55,861 bases of DNA, from positions 1-55,861 of the forward strand of contig JWZX01002659.1 of the NCBI GenBank assembly GCA_001275005.1, written 5' to 3'. The DNA is from Chrysochromulina tobinii (lineage: Eukaryota; Haptophyta; Prymnesiales; Chrysochromulinaceae). The notes beneath the pieces were generated by a model. It searched no databases. It was given only the letters and a program-made list of their open reading frames with translations, and was not told where the DNA came from. The stretch's first letter is position 1; each line of letters begins with the position of its first letter. Below are positions 32,501-41,651 of the stretch, one piece after another. Both the position numbers and the translations under genes were made by a program.

Positions 32501-33469
32501 AAGACTTCGGTCATCTTCTGCGCCCGCCACTCGGTCAGGTTGATGCGCGACATACCGAAGTTCCAGCGCGGTTGGGCGGCGGCGAGCAACTCCTTGCCGT
32601 TGAACCTCTCGCTCCAGCGCATCACCGTGCTTGCAAACTCATCCTGCTGGCAGATGCGGTTCCCGTTCTCCATCGCCTCCTCGGTGCACCCGCTGTATGC
32701 GTGTGCCTTGTCCTTGCCTAGGTACGTGACGGGGTAATCCAGCCAGCCCCTGCCGTTGTAGTACGGCTCGTTTCGCATGCATCCGTCGGCCCACAGCCAC
32801 CCGTTGCACGTTGCGGCGATCACGGGCCCGTCGCCCATTGGGAACTCGAGCGTGGCGATGGGCTTCTGAACGACGATGTCGTCGTCACACAAGAAGAGGG
32901 TACCCAGCTCACGGAACGGGCCGAGGTACGGCAGGTAGAAGCGCAGCAGGTTGAAAGGGTCGTGGTGCATGTTGTCGTAGTCCCATGGCTCTGGATGGAG
33001 CATGGTCGGTGGCTGATGATCCTGGTCCTGGTCAGCGCCCAGCGAGCCAAACTGAGGCCACTTCCAAAGTGGAGAGATGCCGTCAGCCTCGAGCATCGCC
33101 GTCGCCTCGTCGATGCCCATCACATTGATCGTCTGCTTGGGCGACACGGGCAGGAGCGCTGTGTTGAGCCGTTGGAGCAAAGACACGTTGCCTCTTGCTT
33201 CGCGTTGCATATCGCCGATGAGCCAGACATCGATCTCGCTGTCGGGACTGTTTTTGAAGAGAGACCCAATGGCGACAACGACCGCTTCGAAACGATCCGA
33301 AAGGATGACGACGGCCGTGCGCTCCTTCTTCGCCGTTGGGTCATACGAAGGTTGCCTGATTGCGTTGAAGTCGATCGGCGTATGATACGGCGGCGGTGGC
33401 GTATGATACGGCGGCGGCGGCGATTTCGCGGGCGGTGGCGGCGGCGGCGACGGAGGCGGAGGCGGCATA

Positions 33470-33507
<38 letters not shown>

Positions 33508-35703
33508 AAGCGTTGGCGGCGTTGGCGGCGAATCCGCTGGGACTGTCGGCGCGGTCGACACGGTCGGCGCGGTCGGCACGGTTGGCACTGCCGGGAAAGT
33601 CGAGATCGGTAAATTGATCGGGGTCGGGGCATTGAGCTCGGCCGCCGCCTCGTCGGCCGCGGCCTTGTCGGCCGCCGCCTTGTCGGCGGCTGCCTTGTCG
33701 GCCGCCGCCTTGTCGGATGCGGCCTTGTCGGCCGCGGCCTTGTCGGCGGCTGCCTTGTCGGCCGCGGCCTTGTCGGATGCGGCCTTGTCGGCCGCGGCCT
33801 TGTCGGCGGCTGCCTTGTCGGCCGCCGCCTTGTCGGATGCGGCCTTGTCGGCGGCTGCCTTGTCGGCCGCTGCCTCGTCGGCCGCGGCCTTGTCGGCGGC
33901 TGCCTTGTCGGCCGCCGCCTTGTCGGCCGCCGCCTTGTCGGCCGCCGCCTTGTCGGATGCTGCCTTGTCGGCCGCTGCCTTGTCGGATACTGCCTTATCG
34001 GACGCCGCCTTGTCGGCCGCGGCCTTGTCGGATGCTGCCTTGTCAGCCACTGCCTTGTCGGATGCCTCCTTGGTAGTGTCCGCGATCGGTGTGGTCGGTG
34101 AGCTGACCGCGGTCGGGGCCGGTGAGTGCTGCGGCTCGGTTACGTCGGCCAGGGCCGGTGCGGTAAACTCAGTCGGCACATCAATCGTGGCTGGTGCCTT
34201 GAGCGTCTTGCATTCCGCACAAGCGTTGCACGGGACAAAGGTGGTGCACTTGACCTCTAAAGAGGCCGTGTGCTCACCGCACCACGACTTGCAATTGTCA
34301 TTCTCCGCCGGCACAGCTGGGGCGGCCGAGGTCGCGGGCGCTCGGGCCGTGATCGGCGTGGTCGGCTTCGGCAACGTCGAGCCGGGGGCAGCAGCTTGGC
34401 CGTTGCAGCCGCACGACAAAGCGCACGTGGAGTGCATGAAGACTGGAATGCGCTGGCACTCGCCCGACTTGGCCCACGCGACGCATGGGAAAGAGGCGTC
34501 GTCGACGCACGGCGAGCTTGCCGCATCGTCCTTCGTCGTTGAGCCGAAGTCTGACGTTGCTGGCGAGGTCGGCCCGGTCACGGTCGGCTCATCAGTGTTA
34601 ATCATCTTTCCGTTGATCGGCTCGCATTCAGCGCACGCGCTGCACGTGGTATAGGTGCACTTGACCTCCAATGCTGCTGTGTGAGCCGCGCACCACGACT
34701 TGCACCCGCCTACCGTCGGCACGATCGTCTCAATGGCCGGCAACGTGAACGCCACGGCTGGCGGCGAGGCTGAGGTCGGTTTGATGGCCTCGGTTGGGGA
34801 TGGTGCGTGGAGCACTGTGGTGTTCAAAGCCAACGGGTCCCGCTCATCGATCGGGATCGGTGCACTCATGTCGACCCCAGTGCACTCTTCACACGTGGTG
34901 CACGGGACATAGGTGCACTTGACCCGCAAGGATGCAGTGTGATCCGCGCACCACGCCTTGCACCCATCCGTCTCCACAAATCCGAGGACAGATGTCCTCC
35001 GGAGGGTCGCCTGCGCGGCATCCACGGTTGAAGACGCGGGGAATCCTGCTGCCGAGGCGACCAAGCAAGCCATAGCCAAGACAGAGCCATAGTCAAGACA
35101 GAGCCATAGCCGTGGGTGGCTGCTGATCCTTTGCGAAGGGCGCGCTCGTCGTCGATCGTGTGCGCTTGTTGACCCCATCATTGATGCCTCGGGGCTCACC
35201 ACATTGGTCATCTGCTGAGCGTCTGTGACGCACCCCAGAGGGATGCGCTCGGCAATTAGCGGTGGGCAACTGCAAGCACCTGCGAGGATGCGAGAAGATC
35301 GATCACGCCGGATATCACCAAGGAGCTCAAAGGCATGGGCAGGTCTCTCATCGATCAACGCCATGGAGCCTCGGCTCCGTCCGGGGTGCAACTGTAAGCG
35401 TCGCCCTCGAGGCAGCGGCGCCGTTGGGCCAGCGGGACGCGGCCAACTGACGACGGTATTATCGTGCGGAGCTGCCCGCGGAGCTGCCCGCGCGCGTCCC
35501 TTGGCGGGCCCGCACGTGCAGCTCAGCCCCAAGGCCGCCTGGGCCGATCGTAACTTTGCGGCATCCAGAGCGGGCCCAGCAGCCGGGGGTCTTGCGGCAG
35601 AGGGAGCACGCTTCGTCCGGGACAGGCGATCGACTGAAAGATGGGCACCCAAATAGAATCTGAAATCGGCTGCCCCACCGTGCTGAGGGACGGCACGAGG
35701 CAT
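20587..35703 (-). CDS. Giant secreted polyfunctional protein: GT8-like, sulfotransferase, glycosidase, ShKT and Cys repeats
   Basis: One uninterrupted frame of 5038 codons. The first 170 residues look non-conserved; ATG at 35181/35178, ahead of a hydrophobic stretch ending [12 protein letters not shown], is a likelier start. Approximate order by residue: Cys modules C-K-x-W-C at 247, 332 and 468, with an ShKT domain at 398; Asp-Lys-Ala repeats at 545-690; Pro-rich; GT8-like domain 789-1178 with metal-binding D-D-D in F-L-C-D-D-D-I-V-V and W-N-F-G-M-S; sulfotransferase-like 1192-1535; Pro-rich; about 27 Cys repeats 1688-2900; degenerate sulfotransferase 2970-3238; sulfotransferase with P-K-T-G-G-T-T at 3302-3625; ShKT x2; glycoside-hydrolase-like 3928-4688; ShKT x3 with low-complexity linkers. 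Likely secretory-pathway synthesis or modification of sulfated acidic polysaccharide such as scales or mucilage (inference). No intron is needed anywhere in the 15.1 kb. Confidence 0.88.
20830..21095 (-). repeat. Tandem Thr/Pro/Ser-rich coding repeat
   Basis: Near-identical units encode T-E-P-Q-H-S-P-A-P followed by [10 protein letters not shown]. The stretch lies between the fifth and sixth ShKT domains and is probably an O-glycosylated linker. Confidence 0.85.
26980..30640 (-). repeat. About 27 tandem Cys-rich repeats inside the giant gene
   Basis: Units of about 38-45 codons follow the pattern C-x-P-P-x-C-x-x-R-x-P-G, then G-Y-G-[IV]-T-G-[ME]-D-x-N-C-P, then Y-C-x-D-N-P. Through much of the array two subtypes alternate: G-Y-G-I-T-G...A-D-Y-C-Q-D-N-P and G-Y-G-V-T-G...P-M-x-x-Y-C-D-D-N-P. 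An Asn/Gly-rich insertion (plus-strand 29770-29880) splits the array. The conserved Asp/Asn and Cys suggest disulfide-stapled, possibly Ca2+-binding units. Confidence 0.9.
27690..29270 (-). repeat. 978-bp tandem duplication within the Cys-repeat array
   Basis: Sequence around 27841 recurs at 28819, a shift of exactly 978 bp (326 codons, eight repeat units), with almost no differences until the copies diverge near 28290 and 29268. The duplication is recent and in frame. Confidence 0.82.
33640..34070 (-). repeat. Asp-Lys-Ala coding minisatellite
   Basis: The plus strand shows dozens of GCCTTGTCGG-type units of 15 bp encoding A-D-K-A-A / A-S-D-K-A. The repeat is Ala-rich with regularly spaced Lys and Asp and is probably an extended helix or linker. 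A short second block lies at about 21365-21440 in the same gene. Confidence 0.88.
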
Positions 35704-36259
35704 TCGAGGGCACTTGCCTGAAAAATAGGAGTCCTAATTTGGGTCGTTTCGAAGAGGGCCAACCCGACTCAAAAAGGAAATCCTGGTGAACGCAAAAATT
35801 TGGTGCTGTCGTGTCATAAAAGGAACATGCAACAGGAAGTGTCGAATGTGCTCTCTGGGAGCCAATCCCTTGGAGGAAGTCAAGTCAAGTCAAGTCAACG
35901 AGACTTAAACAACAGACTCAGACATTTAACCAACTGACATAACCGTCGCGGAAACCTATGAATGTGCTCCGGAGGCCAGCAGTGGTGGAAGGGGTGGTGG
36001 AAGGGAGTATGGGCGGGAATGAGGTGACACGTCATATCCTACGTGCCCTCGGAGTGAGCGAGTGCAGGTGAGAAGTAAAGGGCCGATCTCGAGCCGATGA
36101 GCGCCACTCTCACGCCGAAGAGGAAATCGGCTTGAGATCACCTTGACTTGACTTGACTTGACAAGTTTGTCTTGATTGTGTTATGGGATTTCACAGAGCC
36201 GACGGGGGCACCGACATCTCCGCCCGCGCCCGGTGCTTGCTTGTGGTGGCGCCGGTTCG
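35704..36259. promoter_or_regulatory. Divergent promoter region with inverted (TCAAG)n tracts
   Basis: This is the upstream region of both the giant gene (-) and the PX gene (+). AAGTCAAGTCAAGTCAAGTC at 35877 and its inverse, TTGACTTGACTTGACTTGAC at 36143, bracket about 245 bp and could form a hairpin or mark a small inverted-repeat element. No coding sequence is supported. Confidence 0.5.
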
Positions 36260-39200
36260 ATGGCCGATCTGCGGCTGAACGAAGCCTTCCTTTCCGCTGC
36301 GCAGCCATCGACGCATGTCCCCGTCATGTCCCCGAACCCGAACCCACCGATGGGCGAGCCGGTCCAAGGGGGTGCACTGCCGATGGCTCAGCCCGTTTAC
36401 GAGGCCGCGACAGTCACCAACGCAGTCCCTGCCACAGCCATCGCGACGACTTCCGTGTTTGGGGCCGATCCAGACGTCACCCGCTCCATCCGCCAGACTT
36501 TGTCTACATTATCGCGCGAGGAGGAGAAGCTTGCGGCGTCCAAAGACTACTCGGGCGCAGCGAAGTTAAACGACGAGGCCAAGACTCTCAGCAGCCTCGC
36601 AGCTGCAGTGGAAGAGCTTGAGGTCAGGGAGCGCTCGCTCGCAGTAGCCAAGGACTACGCGGGCGCACAGGCGGCCAACGAGGAGTCCAGTTCGCTCAAG
36701 CTCAGGGCGCTCGCGGAGGTGGACCGCATCCGGAGAAACTCGCTCACGAGTATCGACTTGAGCTCGGGCCGCGACGAAGGTCCAGACGAGGGCCCAGCAC
36801 AGATCGTCGGGGGCTCCAAATCGCCGGGCGTGGGGGCGGCACCGGCGGGCTCGACCAAGGGGTTGGCGCCAGCGGCGCCATCGGGGTCGTGGATGTCGCG
36901 CATGACGCTCGCGTGGAGCAGCGCCGTCCAAAAAGGGAAAGAGTTCATCGGCACCAATGAGCGCTCGCGCATCGCTCGGCTTGTGGAGAAGCCTTTGGCG
37001 GCACTCGACCTCGCGGAGCTCGAGAAGTTGCTCAAGGATGCGGGGGCACAGCGTCGCAAGCTCGAGGAGAAGGTGGACGGAGCCGATAAGCAAGCCGCCG
37101 CGGCTGCCAAAGAGGGTCTCGAGCTGTGCGTGCCCGCGGCAGAGCTCGAAGCGGCGCAGGCTCGGCTGCGGGAGGTAGGCGAGTTACGCCGCGCGGCCGC
37201 CAAGCAGCTGCAGGCGGTGCGTGCGCCCGAGCTGCGCGACCAGGACGCGGCCGCGCTCGCCGCGGCGCTCGCCCGAGCCGAGGAGATGGGCGTCGCGCAC
37301 CCGACCTTCCAATTGTATGCCTCCGCCACCGTGCCCAGCGCAGGAGCCGAGATGCCGAGCGAAGCGGTGCCTCTAGTGTCGGGCGCCGAACTGGTGCGCA
37401 ACGCGCGCGCGTGGATGTACCAGGTGCGCAGCGTGCGCGCGGCAGTCGAGACGCACCTGAACGCGGGCTGCGCCGCACTCGCCGCCAAGGTCGACACGGA
37501 GGTGCTGCGCGTTGACGGCGTCGAGGCGGCGGCGGCGGTGGGCGGCATCGACCCCGCCCTGTTGGAGAATGCACGTGCTAAGCTTGAGATGGTGGTGACG
37601 GCGCGTGCGGAGGCGGCGACGACGCTGCAGGCGGTGCGGGCGGCGACGATGGCAGAGCAGGACGTGGCGAAGCTCGAGGCGGCAGTCGTCCAGGCACAGG
37701 AAGTGGGCGTGGCGCACCCCGCGTACAAGCTCGCGTCAGGCGTCCCGGGAACGGCGATCGTCGCTGCGGCGGCAGCGTGGTTGCACTCGGTCAAGACGGT
37801 GCGTGAGGCGGCGCGCTCATGCATCGAGGGCGCGCTCGTGGCCAAGCCCGCCGAGCTGGACGTGGACAAGCTGCGGACGGGCGGGATCGAGGCCGCTCAG
37901 ACGGCCGGCGGTCTGTCGACGGAGCTGCTCAGTACGGCGCGTGCCAGGCTCGAGGCAGTGGCGGGAGCGCGCGCGGAGGCGGCAGCGGCGCTGCAGGCGG
38001 CGCGGGCGGCGACGATGGCAGAGCAGGACGTGGCGAAGCTCGAGGCGGCAGTCGTCCAGGCACAGGAAGCGGGCGTGGCGCACCCCGCGTACAAGCTCGC
38101 GTCAGGCGAGGCTGGTAGCGAGCTCGTCGTGAGCGCGGCGGCATGGTACGGTAAGGTGAAGGGGGCGCGTTTCGCCGCGGAGCAGTGCCTGCAGGAGGTG
38201 CTCGATACGGCGCCAGTGGCGCTGGACGTTCAGAGGCTGCGGGAGCTAGGCGTCGAAGCTGCCGAGAAGGCGGGAGGCATCGAAGTGACCCTTCTGGCGA
38301 ACGCACGCAAGAAACTTGAGGCAGTGGCGGGAGCGCGCGCGGAGGCGGCAGCGGCGCTGCAGGCGGCGCGGGCGGCGACGATGGCAGAGCAGGACGTGGC
38401 GAAGCTCGAGGCGGCAGTCGTCCAGGCACAGGAAGCGGGCGTGGCACACCCCGCGTACAAGCTCGCGTCGGGCGAGGCTGGTAGCTCCTCGCTCGCCACT
38501 GCCTGTAAATGGCTCACCCAGGTCAAGGGTGCCCGCGAGGCCGCGCAGCTCTGCTTGAACGCAGCACTCACCACGAGCCCTGCCGAGCTCGACATCAAGG
38601 TCCTCATGGCGCAGGGCCTCGAGGCCGCTTCGGTCGCCGGCGGCATCGACCAGGGCGTGCTCGCGAGTGCTCGTGAGAAGGTCACGGCTGTGCTTGCACT
38701 GCGGGCCAAAGCGGTCTCGAGCCTCCGGGCAGCGCAGGCGGCCGTGCACGCGGATCAGGACGTGGCCTCGCTCGAAGCGGCGCTCTTGACGGCGCAGGAG
38801 GCGGGAGTCGCGCACCCATCATACATGATCGACCCAGCTCCAGATCCGCCGGCCGGTGGCGGCGGGGAAGGCGAGCCGTCGGTGGTAGCGAGCTCATCTC
38901 TGTCGGCGGCCGTGGCCGGTAGCGAGCTCATCTCTGACGCGTGCGCGTGGCTGAGCCAGGTGCACCGGGGCGCAGCGGAGGCGGAGATGGCGCGTAACCT
39001 CGCGAGCATCGAGGCGCTCGCCACGACGCAGAAGCGGCTGCGCCGTGCCGAGCAGTACGCCAAGGAGCGACGTGATTACGCCCGTGCAGCGAAGCTCGCG
39101 ACACGCTGGGAGGAGCTCGAGAGCCTGCAGGTGAGCCTCCCCCCCCTCCCCCTCCCCCCCGATTGCATGCCGATTGCCTTCTCCCCCCCCGAATGCATGC

Positions 39201-40924
39201 TGATTGAGAGCCTGCAGGTGAGCCTCATCTCGGGCGCGATGGCCAAGCGCGCCACCGACGCCGATCGGCTCGTCGAGATCAATCGGCTGGTGGCGCAGAC
39301 GGCCGTCGACTTTGCCACGGACGCTCTCTCTGCCGTGCCGGCCCCCTCGCCCGCTACCGCTACGCCCGAGGACGGCCACGCGCGGCACGAGGAGAAGGCG
39401 AGCGCGGAGGGCGGTTTCTTCGACTGGGCTAAGACGTCTCTCGACGGGTCGTTGCCGCGGGCGGACGTGGCAGGGATCGAGTGTCTCTCGTGTCTCCCGC
39501 CGTCCCGCGAGGAGCTCGACGCAAGAGGCGCATCCAGCGAAGAGGTCGCAGCAGTGGCCGCGGCGCCGGCAGCGGTCGCGGCCGCGGCTCCCCTCCTCTC
39601 GAGCGTGGAGACGGCCAAGGTCCTCGCCCTCGCCCCGTCCGCTCTCGTGCTCCTTCACGAGGGTGTCGTTGAAGGGGAGCGGCGGGCGCCGTACGAGGGG
39701 CTGTACAAACTCGACCGCGGCAACTACGTCAACCAGCGGCCGCTCTTTCGCAGGGTAGAGGGAGGCGCGCTGCCAGGCGCCTCGAAGCGCTGCCTCGCCT
39801 ACGTGGCCGAGGGCAAGTGCACATGGGCCGGTCAGCTCGAAGCGAGCCTCGGCTCGAGCGTTGCGTACCTGCAGCTGATCGACCCGACGTTGCCAGCGAC
39901 GCCCGATCGGAGTGGATTCCCGTGGCAAGGAGTGAATTGGGTCGATGCGCTCGATCCCGAAGGTCAATGGACGCCGCGACCGAAGCTCAAGTGCTCGGCG
40001 CTGCTCGAGGCGCAGGCGGCCATGTGGCGCGGCATTGAGATTGAGGGGCAGCTCGCGGCCACTGGGCTGGCGATTGCGATCACCGGATTTGTCGACGAGG
40101 ACGAGGTCACGTTTTACCTGATGACCACCATAGTGCAGGCGGCCGACGGCAAGCGCTCCGAGCACGAGGCGAAGCATCGCTTCTCGAGATTCGAGCACTT
40201 GCACACCGAGATGCAGCCGCAGCTCGGGCAGCTTCTTCCCGCGCGATTCCCCGTCGCCAAGCTTGCCCTCACGGGTCTCTTCACCGCCGCCTCCAAGGCC
40301 GCGGCGAAGACGAAACGCGGCAAGGAGCTCCAGGCATACCTCCGGCGGCTCGCAAGCGCCGCCGCGAGCAAGGGGCTCGAGCGCGGGGGCCCCGAGCTGC
40401 TTGAATTCTTGGGCGCTAGACCCGCGAGTGGGCCGCTCGCCACGCCCGGCTTTGCTGCGGACGTCGAACGCGCGGAGGGCGGCGCGGCGAACGGCGGCGC
40501 GGCCGAGGGCGGTGCGGCAGAGGAGGGGACCGAGATGCACTCGCCGCCGACGCCCCCGCCCGAGACCCCGCCGCCGTCTGCACCGGCGGGAGGAGAAGCA
40601 GTAGCAGTCGCAGATGGGACGTACGCATGGTCGATCAGTTGCCTCAAGCTGGTCGAGCAAGTGAATGAGGCCGAGGCGGAGGCCGCCGCGGCCAAGAATT
40701 ACACGGGCGCAGGCAAGCTGCACGAGGCCGCTCAATCGCTCACCTCCCACTCTGCGAGGGTGCACTTCTTCGAGGCGCGAGAGCTGGCGCTGGCAGACGG
40801 GCGCGACTATGCCGGTGCGGAGGCCGCAGCAGCTGAGGCGGAAAAGGTCAAAGAGAGCCTTAAGGCGGAAGAGGCCGCGGCGCGACAGCTCATCCAGCTG
40901 TTCTCAGCAAGGAGCGTCGAATGA
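36260..40924 (+). CDS. PX-domain protein with five tandem helical modules
   Basis: The frame is 1554 residues from ATG at 36260; the open frame upstream has no ATG. An N-terminal pair of helical motifs (L-A-A-S-K-D-Y-S-G-A-A and L-A-V-A-K-D-Y-A-G-A) recurs at the extreme C-terminus (A-A-A-K-N-Y-T-G-A and L-A-D-G-R-D-Y-A-G-A). Between them are five modules of about 121 residues, the first divergent, with A-G-G-I...A-R-x-K-L-E and G-V-A-H-P-A-Y-K-L motifs. Next comes a region containing Y-E-G-L-Y-K-L and N-Y-V-N-Q-R-P-L-F that I cannot name. A PX domain follows (about 1270-1400; H-R-F-S-R-F-E-H-L-H, K-R-G-K-E-L-Q-A-Y-L), which binds phosphoinositides. A role in endomembrane trafficking is inferred. 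An 87-nt in-frame segment at 39131-39217 is probably an intron. Confidence 0.83.
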   Translation: MADLRLNEAFLSAAQPSTHVPVMSPNPNPPMGEPVQGGALPMAQPVYEAATVTNAVPATAIATTSVFGADPDVTRSIRQTLSTLSREEEKLAASKDYSGAAKLNDEAKTLSSLAAAVEELEVRERSLAVAKDYAGAQAANEESSSLKLRALAEVDRIRRNSLTSIDLSSGRDEGPDEGPAQIVGGSKSPGVGAAPAGSTKGLAPAAPSGSWMSRMTLAWSSAVQKGKEFIGTNERSRIARLVEKPLAALDLAELEKLLKDAGAQRRKLEEKVDGADKQAAAAAKEGLELCVPAAELEAAQARLREVGELRRAAAKQLQAVRAPELRDQDAAALAAALARAEEMGVAHPTFQLYASATVPSAGAEMPSEAVPLVSGAELVRNARAWMYQVRSVRAAVETHLNAGCAALAAKVDTEVLRVDGVEAAAAVGGIDPALLENARAKLEMVVTARAEAATTLQAVRAATMAEQDVAKLEAAVVQAQEVGVAHPAYKLASGVPGTAIVAAAAAWLHSVKTVREAARSCIEGALVAKPAELDVDKLRTGGIEAAQTAGGLSTELLSTARARLEAVAGARAEAAAALQAARAATMAEQDVAKLEAAVVQAQEAGVAHPAYKLASGEAGSELVVSAAAWYGKVKGARFAAEQCLQEVLDTAPVALDVQRLRELGVEAAEKAGGIEVTLLANARKKLEAVAGARAEAAAALQAARAATMAEQDVAKLEAAVVQAQEAGVAHPAYKLASGEAGSSSLATACKWLTQVKGAREAAQLCLNAALTTSPAELDIKVLMAQGLEAASVAGGIDQGVLASAREKVTAVLALRAKAVSSLRAAQAAVHADQDVASLEAALLTAQEAGVAHPSYMIDPAPDPPAGGGGEGEPSVVASSSLSAAVAGSELISDACAWLSQVHRGAAEAEMARNLASIEALATTQKRLRRAEQYAKERRDYARAAKLATRWEELESLQVSLPPLPLPPDCMPIAFSPPECMLIESLQVSLISGAMAKRATDADRLVEINRLVAQTAVDFATDALSAVPAPSPATATPEDGHARHEEKASAEGGFFDWAKTSLDGSLPRADVAGIECLSCLPPSREELDARGASSEEVAAVAAAPAAVAAAAPLLSSVETAKVLALAPSALVLLHEGVVEGERRAPYEGLYKLDRGNYVNQRPLFRRVEGGALPGASKRCLAYVAEGKCTWAGQLEASLGSSVAYLQLIDPTLPATPDRSGFPWQGVNWVDALDPEGQWTPRPKLKCSALLEAQAAMWRGIEIEGQLAATGLAIAITGFVDEDEVTFYLMTTIVQAADGKRSEHEAKHRFSRFEHLHTEMQPQLGQLLPARFPVAKLALTGLFTAASKAAAKTKRGKELQAYLRRLASAAASKGLERGGPELLEFLGARPASGPLATPGFAADVERAEGGAANGGAAEGGAAEEGTEMHSPPTPPPETPPPSAPAGGEAVAVADGTYAWSISCLKLVEQVNEAEAEAAAAKNYTGAGKLHEAAQSLTSHSARVHFFEARELALADGRDYAGAEAAAAEAEKVKESLKAEEAAARQLIQLFSARSVE
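37600..38490 (+). repeat. Homogenised repeat blocks in the PX gene
   Basis: Blocks of 115-165 bp at about 37625, 37956 and 38323, containing GATGGCAGAGCAGGACGTGG, are nearly identical, while the flanking parts of each module have diverged. This suggests local gene conversion or recent selection on the block. Confidence 0.8.
39131..39217 (+). other. Probable 87-nt in-frame intron flanked by a 21-bp duplication
   Basis: GAGAGCCTGCAG|GTGAGCCTC occurs at 39119-39139 and again at 39206-39226, exactly 87 bp apart. The segment starts GTGAGC, has long C-tracts and ends CTGCAG. It has no stop and is a multiple of three, so retention adds 29 residues of low-complexity Pro-rich sequence inside an otherwise helical region. 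Confidence 0.78.
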
Positions 40925-41651
40925 AGGGCCGGGTGTCGAGGGTTGCGTGGCGAGGGCATGGTTGAGGGCTGCGTGAAGGGCACTGTGAGGTGTGGCTGAC
41001 TGCTGCGGTGGAGTGCGCCAAGATGCGGCGTGCGGTCCGGGCGCACTATCTGGTCGTCCTGCAGCGCCCTGCAGCGCCCTACAGCGCCTTGCAGCGCCCG
41101 ACGGTTGCCGGATGAGCATCGGCATGGCCATGGGTGGACGCGAGGCGCGAGAAGAGTCAAGCCACGAGAAAGAGACGGCCCGTTTTCGAGATCGGAGATG
41201 GAGACAGTGTGCGAGTGGCGCACTCCCGTCCTCCGTCCTGCGTGCTATGTATCTCCCGTCCGTGACTCCGTCAACTACTGTGGTGCGACTGTGCTTCACT
41301 TGAGGATGCGAGGTCCCTACTGCTGAGTGCTGTGGAGAAGCTGTGAGTGTCGGAGATTCCGATTCGCGGTCCGTAAGAGCTGAATGAACCGCGCACAGCA
41401 CCACTGGGCAACTGCCACGGCACATGTACATACGACACTGGGCAGACACGTGTACCGCCAACACGGACCCCACGGACCCCACCCGTTCACCTGTGCCACA
41501 GCGCATCACCGTTTTTGTAAACGCCCGCCACTATCTGAGCCGGTCCATAATACATCTTCCCAGGGCAAGGCGCCTGTGAGACGATGGTAACCGCCGTCTA
41601 GCCGCCGTGTGTCGTCGCCCTCCGCCTCGTGCGCCCTTGCCGCCTCAGAGC
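40925..41651. other. Convergent intergenic region with a short CTGCAGCGCC repeat
   Basis: Lies between the PX gene (+) and PDI-ERGIC gene (-). About four copies of a 10-11-bp CTGCAGCGCC unit occur at 41060-41100. No supported gene. Confidence 0.5.

Noticed and set aside
33385..33530. GGC/GCC run considered as a regulatory or unstable trinucleotide element
   Set aside because: On the coding strand it is a Pro-rich linker typical of algal wall proteins; no other evidence.
33614..34654. Plus-strand Ala/Leu/Ser repeat frame resembling a repetitive membrane protein
   Set aside because: It is the mirror of the Asp-Lys-Ala minisatellite and of ShKT coding on the minus strand.
38894..40765. 623-codon minus-strand frame
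   Set aside because: It lies antisense to the PX domain region, is Arg/Gly-rich and has no recognisable motif.
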